Both the position numbers and the translations under genes were made by a program. A stretch of 64,000 bases of DNA. Origin: an uncultured Stenotrophomonas sp. (GTDB taxonomy: Bacteria > Pseudomonadota > Gammaproteobacteria > Xanthomonadales > Xanthomonadaceae). Below the pieces are notes generated by a model. The model was given only the letters and a program-made list of their open reading frames with translations, was not told the DNA's origin and ran no database searches. This document shows, one piece after another, positions 9,772-17,926 of the stretch. The stretch's first letter is position 1; each line of letters begins with the position of its first letter. Location: contig FLTS01000001.1 of the NCBI GenBank assembly GCA_900078405.1, positions 2,770,501 through 2,834,500 of the forward strand. Reading direction: 5' to 3'.

Positions 9772-10848
9772 TTACCTGCCGCCCTGCGGTTCGCCTTCCG
9801 GGTACTCGCGGTCGTGCTGCTGGCCGGTGTAGATCTCGTGGTTCTCCTCGCCGGTGACCTTGAGGATGCCCAGCGAACCCTTGTGGAAGGTGCGGAAGAT
9901 GCTGTGGTCGACCAGGATGAAGTTGCCCGGTACGTCGGCCTTGAACTCGACGATGGCCGAACCGCCCGCCGGCACCAGCGTGGTCTGCACGTTCTCCTGG
10001 TACTTGCTGCCGCCTTCGAAGTAGACCTTGTCGAAGATCTCGCCGATGACGTGGAAGCTGGACACCAGGTTCGGGCCACCGTTGCCGACGAAGATGCGGA
10101 TCTTCTCGCCGGCCTTGGCGGTGAGTGCGTTGTCGCCGGTCAGCGCGCCTTCCGAGCCGTTGAACACCACGTAGGTCGGATGTTCGTCGATGGCCTTCTC
10201 CAGGCTGAAGGACTGCAGGCCCGGGTCGCCGTGCGCGCCTTCGGTGTAGAAGTCGCCCTGCATCACGTAGAACTCCTTGTCCACCGGCTCCATGCCTTCC
10301 TCCGGCTCGACCAGGATCAGGCCGTACATGCCGTTGGCGATGTGCATGCCCACCGGGGCCATTGCGCAGTGGTACACGTACAGGCCGGGGTTGAGCGCCT
10401 TGAACGTGAACTGCGTTTCATGGCCCGGCAGCGTGTTGGTGGCCTCGGCGCCGCCGCCGGTGCCGGTGACCGCGTGCAGGTCGATGTTGTGCGGCACGTG
10501 CGAGCTGTGGTGGTTCTTCAGCTTGAACTCGACCGTGTCGCCCTCGCGCACGCGGATGAAGCTGCCCGGCACCGAGCCGCCGAAGGTCCAGAAGTTGTAG
10601 GTGGCACCGTCGGCGATGCGCATTTCCTTCTCGACCATCTCCAGGTCGACGACGACCTTGGCCGGGGTCTTGCGCGTGATCGGCGACGGCACCATCGGCG
10701 GTGCGGTCAGCACGGCCTGGATGGTTTCAAGCTGGGCGGCGGGGGCCGCGGCCGGTGCCTTGGGGGCGGCGAAGGCCGGCGCGGCGAACAGTGCGGCGAT
10801 GCCGCTGGCGAGGGCGTAGGACAGTACGTGGTGCTGCAAGCGTCTCAT
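9772..10848 (-). CDS. nirK: Copper-containing nitrite reductase (NO-forming)
   Basis: NirK reduces nitrite to nitric oxide in the periplasm. The 358-residue precursor has a signal peptide (to about residue 28) and two cupredoxin domains. By alignment with the Alcaligenes enzyme, the type 1 copper ligands are H120, C161, H169 and M174; the type 2 ligands H125, H160 and H315; the catalytic pair D123 and H266. All are present, so the enzyme should be active. Two FNR-type boxes stand upstream. It heads an operon with nirV, sco, azurin and a small cysteine-rich gene. Confidence 0.97.
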   Translation of the reverse strand: MRRLQHHVLSYALASGIAALFAAPAFAAPKAPAAAPAAQLETIQAVLTAPPMVPSPITRKTPAKVVVDLEMVEKEMRIADGATYNFWTFGGSVPGSFIRVREGDTVEFKLKNHHSSHVPHNIDLHAVTGTGGGAEATNTLPGHETQFTFKALNPGLYVYHCAMAPVGMHIANGMYGLILVEPEEGMEPVDKEFYVMQGDFYTEGAHGDPGLQSFSLEKAIDEHPTYVVFNGSEGALTGDNALTAKAGEKIRIFVGNGGPNLVSSFHVIGEIFDKVYFEGGSKYQENVQTTLVPAGGSAIVEFKADVPGNFILVDHSIFRTFHKGSLGILKVTGEENHEIYTGQQHDREYPEGEPQGGR

Positions 10849-10915
10849 GGCGCGTTCCTGAAGTAGCGTCGTTGGTTGACGATGCCTACGTTAGGTGCGC
10901 GCAGGAATTGCCTCG

Positions 10916-10929
10916 TTGATTTGCATCAA
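10916..10929 (-). promoter_or_regulatory. FNR/ANR-type box upstream of nirK (proximal)
   Basis: TTGAT-TTGC-ATCAA, a perfect match to the TTGAT-N4-ATCAA FNR consensus, centred 74 bp before the nirK start codon. The spacing leaves room for a class II activator site near -41.5 of a promoter. Confidence 0.85.
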
Positions 10930-10964
10930 TTCAGGGGGTGTACGAGGCGCCAACGTGCCACTGC

Positions 10965-10978
10965 TTGACCTGCGTCAA
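10965..10978 (-). promoter_or_regulatory. FNR/DNR-type box upstream of nirK (distal)
   Basis: TTGAC-CTGC-GTCAA, a perfect palindrome of the ANR/DNR type, centred 49 bp upstream of the proximal box. It lies in the 144-bp gap between nirK and the preceding operon. Whether it serves the same regulator as the TTGAT box or an NO-sensing paralog is not visible. Confidence 0.75.
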
Positions 10979-10992
10979 GCACGCATCCGCGG

Positions 10993-12231
10993 TCAGCCCG
11001 ACGCGGCCGGAAAACCGTGGTGCACCTGCCGCCAGCAGCGCCATTGGGCGTGCAACCCCAGTGCGTGCGCGACGGCCAGCGCGATGCCGGCGATGCCGGA
11101 AAAAGCGGGGACGAACACGGCCGGCAACAACAGTGCGGCGGCCAGCAGGTGCGCATGCAGTACCCGCCGCTTCGCCGCCTCGTCGAACAGGCTGCCCACG
11201 CCGGGCACGCGGGTGCCGCGCGCCACCCGCTGGCGCAGCGCGATCCAGGTCAGGAAGCCGGTGATTTCCAGCGCCATGCCGACCACCAGCAACGGCAGGC
11301 CGAGGCCGAGCACCAGCGCGCCGACCAGCAGCACCTGCCCACCCGGCAGCAGCGCCGCCGTGCCGCCGCCCAGCAGGGCGATGCCGCCCCAGCGCCAGAA
11401 CCGGCGCAGCAGCGGGTTGCGCTGGTACTGCGTGCGCGCCTGCGCCAGCAGCACGCCGGTGGCGAACAGCGCGAACGGTATGGCCATGCCACGCCATGTG
11501 GCGTCCGGCAGCAGGCCGCTCCATGTGGCTGCGGCGATGGCCAGTGTCGCCAGCACCGCGGCCTGTGCCCCGCGCAGCCATGACGGCGGTATCGCGCGCG
11601 CGCCCTGCAGCATCGGCAGGGTGACGCTGCCCACCGCGACCAGCAGGCCCAGCACCCAGCCGACGCCGCCGACGATGGCGTGCAGGTTCACCAGTCCGGG
11701 CGATACCGGCGCGTGCCAGCCGCTGCGCGCGGCCAGCAGCACCAGACCCAGCGCCAGTGTCGCCAGCAGCGCCAGCACGGCCATGCCGATGCCGTCGCGT
11801 ACCGCGCGCTCGCCGTTGCCGCGCCACAGCGCGACCAGCGCCAGCAGCGCGAACGCGGCAAGGCTGCCGCCCAGCAGCACGGTGGCAGCGGGCGCAGGCC
11901 AGCGCAGCGGTGTCGCCAGCGCCAGCAGCAACAGCACCACGCCGGTATTGAAGGTGGCCTGCAGCCACGGCACGCCGCGCTGCCCCGGCATCGGGCTGGC
12001 CGCGGCCACCGGCAGGAACTGCACCAGACTGCCCAGCATCGCGTTGCCCAGCAGGCCCAGCGCCAGCATGTGCACCAGCACCAGCGTCGCCGGTGTCCAG
12101 CGCGACGCCAGCACCAGCTCGCCCTGCCAGGCCAGCCACAGGCCGGCAATCACACCCCATGCCTGCGCCGCCAGCAGGAAACGCATCGGCAGCACCGGTG
12201 CGGGTGCCTGGGTGAATGCCAGCCCGCTCAT
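10993..12231 (-). CDS. Polytopic membrane protein of the nnrS operon
   Basis: A 412-residue integral membrane protein with about twelve hydrophobic helices. Histidines lie within helices in HMLALGLLGNAMLGSLVQFLPV-like and NLHAIVGGVGWVLG segments, reminiscent of heme-binding subunit I of heme-copper oxidases and of NnrS, but I cannot assign a known activity. Its ATG overlaps the stop of the DUF2249 gene (ATGA), making it the last gene of a four-gene operon starting with nnrS. A role in nitric oxide or nitrite stress is inferred from this linkage. Confidence 0.75.
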   Translation of the reverse strand: MSGLAFTQAPAPVLPMRFLLAAQAWGVIAGLWLAWQGELVLASRWTPATLVLVHMLALGLLGNAMLGSLVQFLPVAAASPMPGQRGVPWLQATFNTGVVLLLLALATPLRWPAPAATVLLGGSLAAFALLALVALWRGNGERAVRDGIGMAVLALLATLALGLVLLAARSGWHAPVSPGLVNLHAIVGGVGWVLGLLVAVGSVTLPMLQGARAIPPSWLRGAQAAVLATLAIAAATWSGLLPDATWRGMAIPFALFATGVLLAQARTQYQRNPLLRRFWRWGGIALLGGGTAALLPGGQVLLVGALVLGLGLPLLVVGMALEITGFLTWIALRQRVARGTRVPGVGSLFDEAAKRRVLHAHLLAAALLLPAVFVPAFSGIAGIALAVAHALGLHAQWRCWRQVHHGFPAASG

Positions 12232-12494
12232 GCCGCCGCTGGCGTGTCGAGCAGGTGCCGGTCGGAGGCGTGGCAGATGGCGATGCGGGCGCCACCGTCG
12301 GGCGCATCGTGCACGCGCCAGGCGAAGCCCCATTGCGCGAGGATCGGCAGCAGCGGTGCCGGGTACAGGGGCGTCAACGCCACCAGCAGCTGCCCGGCGG
12401 GCAGCGTCTGCAACTGGTCGAGGATGCGCTGCATCGGTTCCGGCGCCGGCAGTGGGCGCAGGTCCAGCTGCAGCGGCGTCAGCCCACCAGCCAC
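12228..12494 (-). CDS. DUF2249 domain protein
   Basis: An 88-residue cytosolic protein whose body fits DUF2249: it begins LQLDLRPLPAPEPMQRILDQ, continues with a strand-loop-helix unit and ends WRVHDAPDGGARIAICH. DUF2249 proteins often sit next to NO- and hemerythrin-related genes. I place the start at a GTG at 12494, which overlaps the end of the SirB2 gene by 16 bp, because no ATG precedes the domain within a reasonable distance; the exact start is uncertain. Confidence 0.7.
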   Translation of the reverse strand: MAGGLTPLQLDLRPLPAPEPMQRILDQLQTLPAGQLLVALTPLYPAPLLPILAQWGFAWRVHDAPDGGARIAICHASDRHLLDTPAAA

Positions 12495-12901
12495 AGCAAC
12501 CAGCCCAGCGGGTGGTGGGTGCGGGCGATGCCGTAGATCTGCGCGAAGCACAGCAGTGCCGCGGCGACCAGCAGCGCGCGTTTGGCGGTGGCCAGTTTCG
12601 GCCGGAACGCGGCGATGCCAAGGCCGATGTAGCCAAGCAGGAAGCCGATCTTCACCCACAACCAGCCGTTGCCGAAAAAGCCGGCGGGGAAATTCTTGGC
12701 GATGATGGTCAACAGCATCATCGCCGCGGTCAGCAGCACGGTGTCGATGGTGTAGCTCAGGTAGCGCACCGCGGCCAGGCGCGGCCAGCGCATGCCGGCC
12801 AGCATCGCCAGCGCGCGCAGTGCGAACAGGCTGCCGCTGGCCAGCGCCGAAGCGATGTGCACCAGTTTGATGTCGGGGTAGAAGGTGATCATGCCGAGCA
12901 T
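12479..12901 (-). CDS. SirB2-family membrane protein
   Basis: A 140-residue protein with four predicted helices and the SirB pattern: YPDIKLVHIASALASGSLF, RYLSYTIDTVLLTAAMML and NGWLWVKIGFLLGYIGLG. The histidine in the first helix and arginine/tyrosine of the second are conserved in the family. The name comes from Salmonella; the function here is unknown. The ATG at 12901 is five bases after the nnrS stop; a second in-frame ATG lies three codons later. Confidence 0.8.
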   Translation of the reverse strand: MLGMITFYPDIKLVHIASALASGSLFALRALAMLAGMRWPRLAAVRYLSYTIDTVLLTAAMMLLTIIAKNFPAGFFGNGWLWVKIGFLLGYIGLGIAAFRPKLATAKRALLVAAALLCFAQIYGIARTHHPLGWLLWLVG

Positions 12902-12906
12902 CGTAC

Positions 12907-14163
12907 TCAACCCGGCCTGCCGTCGGCGCGCGGGCTCAGGTAGATCCAGCCGATGCGGCCGACCCACGGTGCCAGCGCCAGCAGCCAGCCCACCGCGGCC
13001 GCCGCCTGCCAGGCCATCGCGTCCGGCGCGATGTCGGCGACGACGCGCATCACCGCCACCGCCTGCAGCGCGGCAAAGGCGAACCACGCCACCTTGGGCA
13101 TCATCATCGGCCGCCCGGAATGGCCCTGCGTCACCCGCGTCACCATCGCCACCAGCAAGCTGCCGAAGAAGCCGATGAACAGCGCGTGCATCGGCGCGCG
13201 GCCAAGCACGAACTCGCCGCTGGCCAGATAGGTGAAGCTCTGCACCAGGTACAGGGCGAAGGTGACCGGCAGCCACGCGGTGCCGATGAACAGTACCGCC
13301 AGGATGCCGGGCATGCGCCCGCGCGGCCACCAGCGGTACACCGCCAGCGCGGACAACAGCAGCAACGGCAGGTCGGCCAGCCACAGCCACGCGTAGGCGT
13401 GCACCAGCTCCAGCCCCAGGTGCACCATCAGCAGTGCCCACATCGCGCCCAGCCACCACAGCGGCCGCCATGCGCGATAGCCCGGCACCACGTTGCCGGC
13501 GAAGAACGGGAACATGCGGTGCGCCACGGTCATGTACACCGGCAGCAGCAGGCCGATGCTGCCCAGCTTGATGCTGGCGAAGGCCCAGTTCGCCGGTGCG
13601 CCCAGGGTGAAGGCGACGAACATCACCAGCCCCAGCCAGCCCAGCAGCAGGCCGGCGAAGCACGAGCGGGCGTGCCAGGTGCAGCCCTTTTCGTCGGCCA
13701 GCAGCCGGCCCAGCGACAGCAGCGCGCTGGTCCAGCCACCCAGCGACAGCAGCAGGCCCACGCTGATGCCGGCCTGCCAGCCGGCGGTACCCAGCAGGAT
13801 TGCCAGCTGCCCGCCCATCAGCCCCAGCCCCACCGGCACGTAATGCCAGCGGCTCAGGTCGGGCAATCCCATCCAGCGCGGGAACACGGTCAACAGGAAG
13901 CCGAAGATGAAGCTGGGCAGCACCAGGTACTGCATCAGCAATGCATGCAGCCAGCCGGCGTAGACCGAGGTCTCGGGCATGGTCCAGCCGCCCCAGCGCA
14001 TGGCCAGCAGCCACAGCGCCCACCACAGCATCGCCAGCAGCACGTTGCCGGCGCCGACGAAGAACATCATCCGGTGCGGCGCCTGCGCCAGCCAGGAGGG
14101 GGAGAGCCCACGCAGCGGCGGCGTGGCGCGCGGATCGGGCGGGGGAATGATGTCGATTTTCAT
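12907..14163 (-). CDS. nnrS: NnrS family heme-copper membrane protein
   Basis: A 418-residue membrane protein with about twelve helices. NnrS proteins bind heme and copper and protect cells from nitrosative stress; their genes sit in denitrification clusters under FNR/NNR control. Family features include HRMMFFVGAGNVLLAM near residue 30, HALLMQYLVLPSFIFGFLLT, and AHRMFPFFAGNV with its histidine. The ATG before KIDIIPPPDP is chosen; the open frame upstream of it is proline-rich noise. An FNR-like box stands 35 bp upstream. Confidence 0.92.
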   Translation of the reverse strand: MKIDIIPPPDPRATPPLRGLSPSWLAQAPHRMMFFVGAGNVLLAMLWWALWLLAMRWGGWTMPETSVYAGWLHALLMQYLVLPSFIFGFLLTVFPRWMGLPDLSRWHYVPVGLGLMGGQLAILLGTAGWQAGISVGLLLSLGGWTSALLSLGRLLADEKGCTWHARSCFAGLLLGWLGLVMFVAFTLGAPANWAFASIKLGSIGLLLPVYMTVAHRMFPFFAGNVVPGYRAWRPLWWLGAMWALLMVHLGLELVHAYAWLWLADLPLLLLSALAVYRWWPRGRMPGILAVLFIGTAWLPVTFALYLVQSFTYLASGEFVLGRAPMHALFIGFFGSLLVAMVTRVTQGHSGRPMMMPKVAWFAFAALQAVAVMRVVADIAPDAMAWQAAAAVGWLLALAPWVGRIGWIYLSPRADGRPG

Positions 14164-14197
14164 GCGCACAGGATGCCGCCGATGCCGTGGGCATGCC

Positions 14198-14211
14198 TTG
14201 ACGTGGGTCAG
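14198..14211 (-). promoter_or_regulatory. FNR/DNR-type box upstream of nnrS
   Basis: TTGAC-GTGG-GTCAG, one base off the perfect palindrome, centred 41 bp before the nnrS start codon. The same half-site spacing is seen at nirK, norB and hemN. Confidence 0.7.
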
Positions 14212-14254
14212 GTCCGTCGGCGGTGGTGGCGGGCAGGCCGGCTGCCGCAAACGC

Positions 14255-14280
14255 GGAAGAGCCGCTTGCGCGGCTCTTCC
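14255..14280 (-). terminator. Terminator downstream of norB
   Basis: An 11-bp perfect stem (GGAAGAGCCGC / GCGGCTCTTCC) with a 4-base loop, about 55 bp after the norB stop. A short T-rich stretch follows on the minus strand. A second hairpin (CACCGGCACCC / GGGTGCCGGT) lies directly after the stop codon. Confidence 0.75.
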
Positions 14281-14335
14281 GGGGGTTTCGTTGCAGAGGT
14301 GGACCGGCACCCGGGGCGGGGTGCCGGTGCCCTGG

Positions 14336-16612
14336 TCAGGCCTGGTCGGCCTGTCCCACCGGCAGGGCCGCGGTCTTGCGCGGCGCCACCCACAGGCGCA
14401 GCACGAACCAGGCCAGCATCAGCGCACCCACGCTGAACAGCGTATCGGCCGGTACCCGCATCCACACCAGCATGTCCACGATCGGCTGCTGCATGAACTC
14501 GGCCGAACGGGCGTACCAGTAACCATGCTTGAGCGTGGCGGCCAGCTGCAGGATGCCCAGCGGCAGCAGGGTGAAGGCCGCCATGCCGGCCAGGCCGATG
14601 TTCAAGGTCCAGAAGCTGGCCTTGAGCAGCTTTTCATTCCAGACCACGTCCGGCTTGATGCCGCGCAGGCAGAACAGCATCAGGCCGATGCCGAGCATGC
14701 CGTACACGCCGAACAGCGCGGTGTGGCCATGCGTGGCGGTCAGGTTCAGACCCTGCATGTAGTACAGCGACAGCGGCGGGTTGACCAGGAAGCCGAACAG
14801 GCCGGCACCCACCAGGTTCCAGAACGAGACGGCCAGGAAGAAGATGATCGGCCACTTGTAGCGGATCATCCACGGCGTGGCCTTGCCCAGCTTGTAGTTG
14901 TGCCAGGCCTCGAAGCCGACGTAGGCCAGCGGCACCACTTCCAGCGCCGAGAAGCTCGAGCCGAGGGCGATGACCGAGTTGGGCGTGCCACTGAAGTACA
15001 GGTGGTGCAGGGTGCCCAGCACGCCACCGGCCATGAACACGATGGTGGCGAACAGCACCGCCACCGTGGCGCTGCGTGCCTGCAGCAGGCCCAGCTTGAC
15101 GAACAGGAAGCTCATCACCGCCACGGCGAAGACCTCGAAGAAGCCTTCCACCCACAGGTGGACCACCCACCAGCGCCAGTATTCGACCATCGACATGTGG
15201 GTGTGCTCGCCCCACATCAGCGCGGCGGCATAGAACAGGCCGATGGCCACCACCGACAGGAACAGCAGCATCACGATGGAGCGGGTTTCACCCTTGCGGG
15301 TCAGGGTCGGCCACAACGCGCGGCCCACCAGCAGCAGCCACAGCAGCAGGCCGATGAACAGGAACACCTGCCAGAAGCGGCCCATGTCCACGTATTCCCA
15401 GCCCTGGTGGCCGAACCAGAAGTTGTGTTGCAGGCCCAGCTTCTGCATCACCGCGAACCACTGGCCGGCAAACGAACCGACCACGATGATGATCAGGCAC
15501 GTCCACAGGAAGTTGACGCCGAACCGCTGGAATCTGGGCTCGTGCCCGGAAATGGCCGGAGCGATGTACAGGCCCATGCCCAGCCACGCGGTGGCGATCC
15601 ACAGCACTGCCAGCTGCGTGTGCCAGGTGCGGGTCAGCGCATAGGGCAGATACTCGGACAATGCGAAACCGTAGGCTTCCTGGCCTTCCACCTGGTAGTG
15701 CGCGGTGGTGGCGCCCAGCAGGATCTGCACCAGGAACAGCGCCATCACCACCCAGAAGTACTTGGCGGTGGCGCGCATCGACGGGGTGACCTTGACTGCC
15801 GCCAGCGGGTCGGTCTTGGGCAGCACCGGGGCCATTTCATCGCCGTGGTTGGCCGCGTAGTGCCAGCCCAGCAGGGCGATGCCGCCGATCAGGAACAGCA
15901 CGCTGAACACCGTCCAGATGAAGGCGTCGGAGGTGACCTTGTTGCCCACCAGCTCGTCGGACGGCCAGTTGGCGGTGTAGGTGATGTCCGAACCGGGGCG
16001 TTCGGTTACCGAGGCCCACGACGTCCACCAGAAGAAGGCGGTCAGTTTCTGCCGGCCCTCGGCATCGGCCACGGTGTTGTTGCGCATGGCATAGGCCTCG
16101 CGCAGCTGCGCCGTTTCCGGCTCGTTGCCGAACAGGCTCTCGTAATGCGCGGCAACCTTGGCGATGGCCTCGGCGCGGTCGACACTGATGTAGATCGTGT
16201 CGTCGTTGGCGTCATAGGTGTTGGGCCGCAGCTCCTTCTGCACGCGCTTGATGTAGGCCGCCTGGGTAGGCTCGTCCAGCAGCTTGTAGCTGTCCGCGCC
16301 GGCTTCGCGGCGGGCCCAGATGTCCATCAGGGTCTCGGCTTCGCGGTGCAGCCAGTCCGCGCCCCAGTCCGGCGCCACGTAGCCGCCGTGGCCCCAGATC
16401 GAGCCCAGCTGCTGGCCGCCGAAGGATTGCCAGACCTGGCGGCCCTTCTCCATGTCGGCGCGGTCGAATACGACCTGCCCGGTGGTGGTGACCACCTTGG
16501 CCGGTAGTGGTGGGGCCTTGTGGTTGATCTCGCTGCCGACCCATAGCAGGACGGCGAACGAGGCAATGAGCAGGACGGCCAGCCCTACCCACAGCTTGCG
16601 TGTGGAATTCAT
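14336..16612 (-). CDS. norB: Quinol-dependent nitric oxide reductase (qNor)
   Basis: Reduces two NO to N2O at the cytoplasmic membrane, taking electrons directly from quinol. The 758-residue length and N-terminal extension with a periplasmic domain (residues about 35-230) identify the single-subunit qNor (NorZ) rather than the NorC-dependent type. The heme-copper oxidase fold with about fourteen helices follows; conserved histidines are seen in RTWHTQLAVLWIATAWL, WVVHLWVEGFFEVFAV, TLHHLYFSG and NLTATHGHTALFGVYG. A strong ribosome site (GAGGAGAG) precedes ATG 16612. Transcribed alone under an FNR-like box. Confidence 0.96.
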   Translation of the reverse strand: MNSTRKLWVGLAVLLIASFAVLLWVGSEINHKAPPLPAKVVTTTGQVVFDRADMEKGRQVWQSFGGQQLGSIWGHGGYVAPDWGADWLHREAETLMDIWARREAGADSYKLLDEPTQAAYIKRVQKELRPNTYDANDDTIYISVDRAEAIAKVAAHYESLFGNEPETAQLREAYAMRNNTVADAEGRQKLTAFFWWTSWASVTERPGSDITYTANWPSDELVGNKVTSDAFIWTVFSVLFLIGGIALLGWHYAANHGDEMAPVLPKTDPLAAVKVTPSMRATAKYFWVVMALFLVQILLGATTAHYQVEGQEAYGFALSEYLPYALTRTWHTQLAVLWIATAWLGMGLYIAPAISGHEPRFQRFGVNFLWTCLIIIVVGSFAGQWFAVMQKLGLQHNFWFGHQGWEYVDMGRFWQVFLFIGLLLWLLLVGRALWPTLTRKGETRSIVMLLFLSVVAIGLFYAAALMWGEHTHMSMVEYWRWWVVHLWVEGFFEVFAVAVMSFLFVKLGLLQARSATVAVLFATIVFMAGGVLGTLHHLYFSGTPNSVIALGSSFSALEVVPLAYVGFEAWHNYKLGKATPWMIRYKWPIIFFLAVSFWNLVGAGLFGFLVNPPLSLYYMQGLNLTATHGHTALFGVYGMLGIGLMLFCLRGIKPDVVWNEKLLKASFWTLNIGLAGMAAFTLLPLGILQLAATLKHGYWYARSAEFMQQPIVDMLVWMRVPADTLFSVGALMLAWFVLRLWVAPRKTAALPVGQADQA

Positions 16613-16671
16613 GGTGCATCTCTCTCCTCGGGGAAGTGCGCGCATCATCGGCGGCGCCCACGGGGGCCTCC

Positions 16672-16685
16672 ATGACACAGATCAA
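16672..16685 (-). promoter_or_regulatory. FNR/ANR-type box upstream of norB
   Basis: On the minus strand TTGAT-CTGT-GTCAT, one mismatch from TTGAY-N4-RTCAA, centred 66 bp before the norB start codon. Confidence 0.72.
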
Positions 16686-16745
16686 GCCGGGGGGATTGAG
16701 TGCCTGCTAGCGTGTTGTCGGGTGACTGCGAGGCAGGTTGCCGGC

Positions 16746-17035
<290 letters not shown>

Positions 17036-17111
17036 CACCGGGCGTGTTTCAGGGAGAGGTGCGGGTCGGGGCTGCGCCCCCGACGGCGTGATGCCGGATC
17101 CGCCAAAAGCA

Positions 17112-17128
17112 TCGGGGCATCGCCCCGA
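17112..17128 (-). terminator. Terminator of the fnr-type gene
   Basis: Just past the regulator's stop codon, on the minus strand, a 7-bp TCGGGGC / GCCCCGA stem with a 3-base loop is followed by TGCTTTTGG, a short T-run. Confidence 0.65.
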
Positions 17129-17133
17129 CGCAC

Positions 17134-17889
17134 TCAATCGCGCAGCACGGTCAGCGCCAGCGCTTCCAGCCGCGGCAGGTCGAGGATTTCCACGTCGCGC
17201 TGCTTGATGTGCAGCAGGCCGTCCTGCTCGAACCGGCGCAGCACCCGGCTCACCGTCTCCGGCGCCTGCCGCAGGTAATTGGCGATGTCGGTGCGGGTCA
17301 TCGTCAGCTGGAACCGGCGCGGCGAGAAACCGCGCGCCGCCAGCCGCCGCGACAGGCCGATCAGGAACGCGGCCATGCGCTCGTCGGCGGTGTTGTCGCG
17401 CGCGAACAGCGAGGCGATGCCGATGTCGCGGCTCATCAGCCGGAACAGGTGCTGCTGCAGGTTGGGCAGGCGCGTGGCCAGCAGCGCGATCCGCGGGAAC
17501 GAGAACCGGCACAGCATCACCGTGTCCAGTGCCACCGCGTTGCACGGGTAGCGGTCATCGTGGATCGCGTTCAGGCCGATCACCTCGCCCGGCAGGTGGA
17601 AGCCCAGCACCTGTTCGTGGCCATTGCGGTCGATCTGGTAGGTCTTGACCGTGCCGGCGCGCACCGCGGCGATGGCGCCGAACGGGTCGCCCTCGCGGAA
17701 CACGTGTTCGCCCGGATGCAGCGGGCCGACGTGCTCGACCAGCACGTGCAGGTCCATCAGCGCGCCCTTGTCCATGCCCTCGGACAGGCACGCCTGCGAG
17801 AACGCGCAGGTCGAGCAGAAGGTCAGCGCGTCGCCGTCATCGGCCAGCACGCTGGCATCGGTGCGCGGAAACACCAACGGCGAGGTCAT
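17134..17889 (-). CDS. FNR/ANR-type oxygen-sensing transcriptional regulator
   Basis: A 251-residue CRP/FNR-family activator. The N-terminus carries C25, C28 and C34 (FCSTCAFSQAC), and C127 (VMLC) aligns with the fourth ligand of E. coli FNR, so a [4Fe-4S] oxygen sensor is expected. A cyclic-nucleotide-binding fold occupies residues about 45-160; the helix-turn-helix includes TRTDIANYLRQAPETVSR, where E211, S214 and R215 match the FNR residues that read TTGAT. It lies among five matching operator boxes, and probably controls nirK, nnrS, norB and hemN. It is close to hemN as anr/fnr is in Pseudomonas. Confidence 0.93.
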   Translation of the reverse strand: MTSPLVFPRTDASVLADDGDALTFCSTCAFSQACLSEGMDKGALMDLHVLVEHVGPLHPGEHVFREGDPFGAIAAVRAGTVKTYQIDRNGHEQVLGFHLPGEVIGLNAIHDDRYPCNAVALDTVMLCRFSFPRIALLATRLPNLQQHLFRLMSRDIGIASLFARDNTADERMAAFLIGLSRRLAARGFSPRRFQLTMTRTDIANYLRQAPETVSRVLRRFEQDGLLHIKQRDVEILDLPRLEALALTVLRD

Positions 17890-17926
17890 GCGGCAGCTCC
17901 CGACGGAATCGTCACGTCGTGCGCGT

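Noticed and set aside
10993..12636. Longer 547-residue form of the membrane protein after nnrS
   Set aside because: The extra N-terminus overlaps the DUF2249 and SirB2 genes in another frame and is Ala/Arg-rich noise; the ATG at 12231 with ATGA overlap is the natural start.
13979..16507. 842-codon plus-strand open frame opposite norB and nnrS
   Set aside because: Glutamine/histidine-rich antisense shadow of the qNor gene with no recognisable domain.
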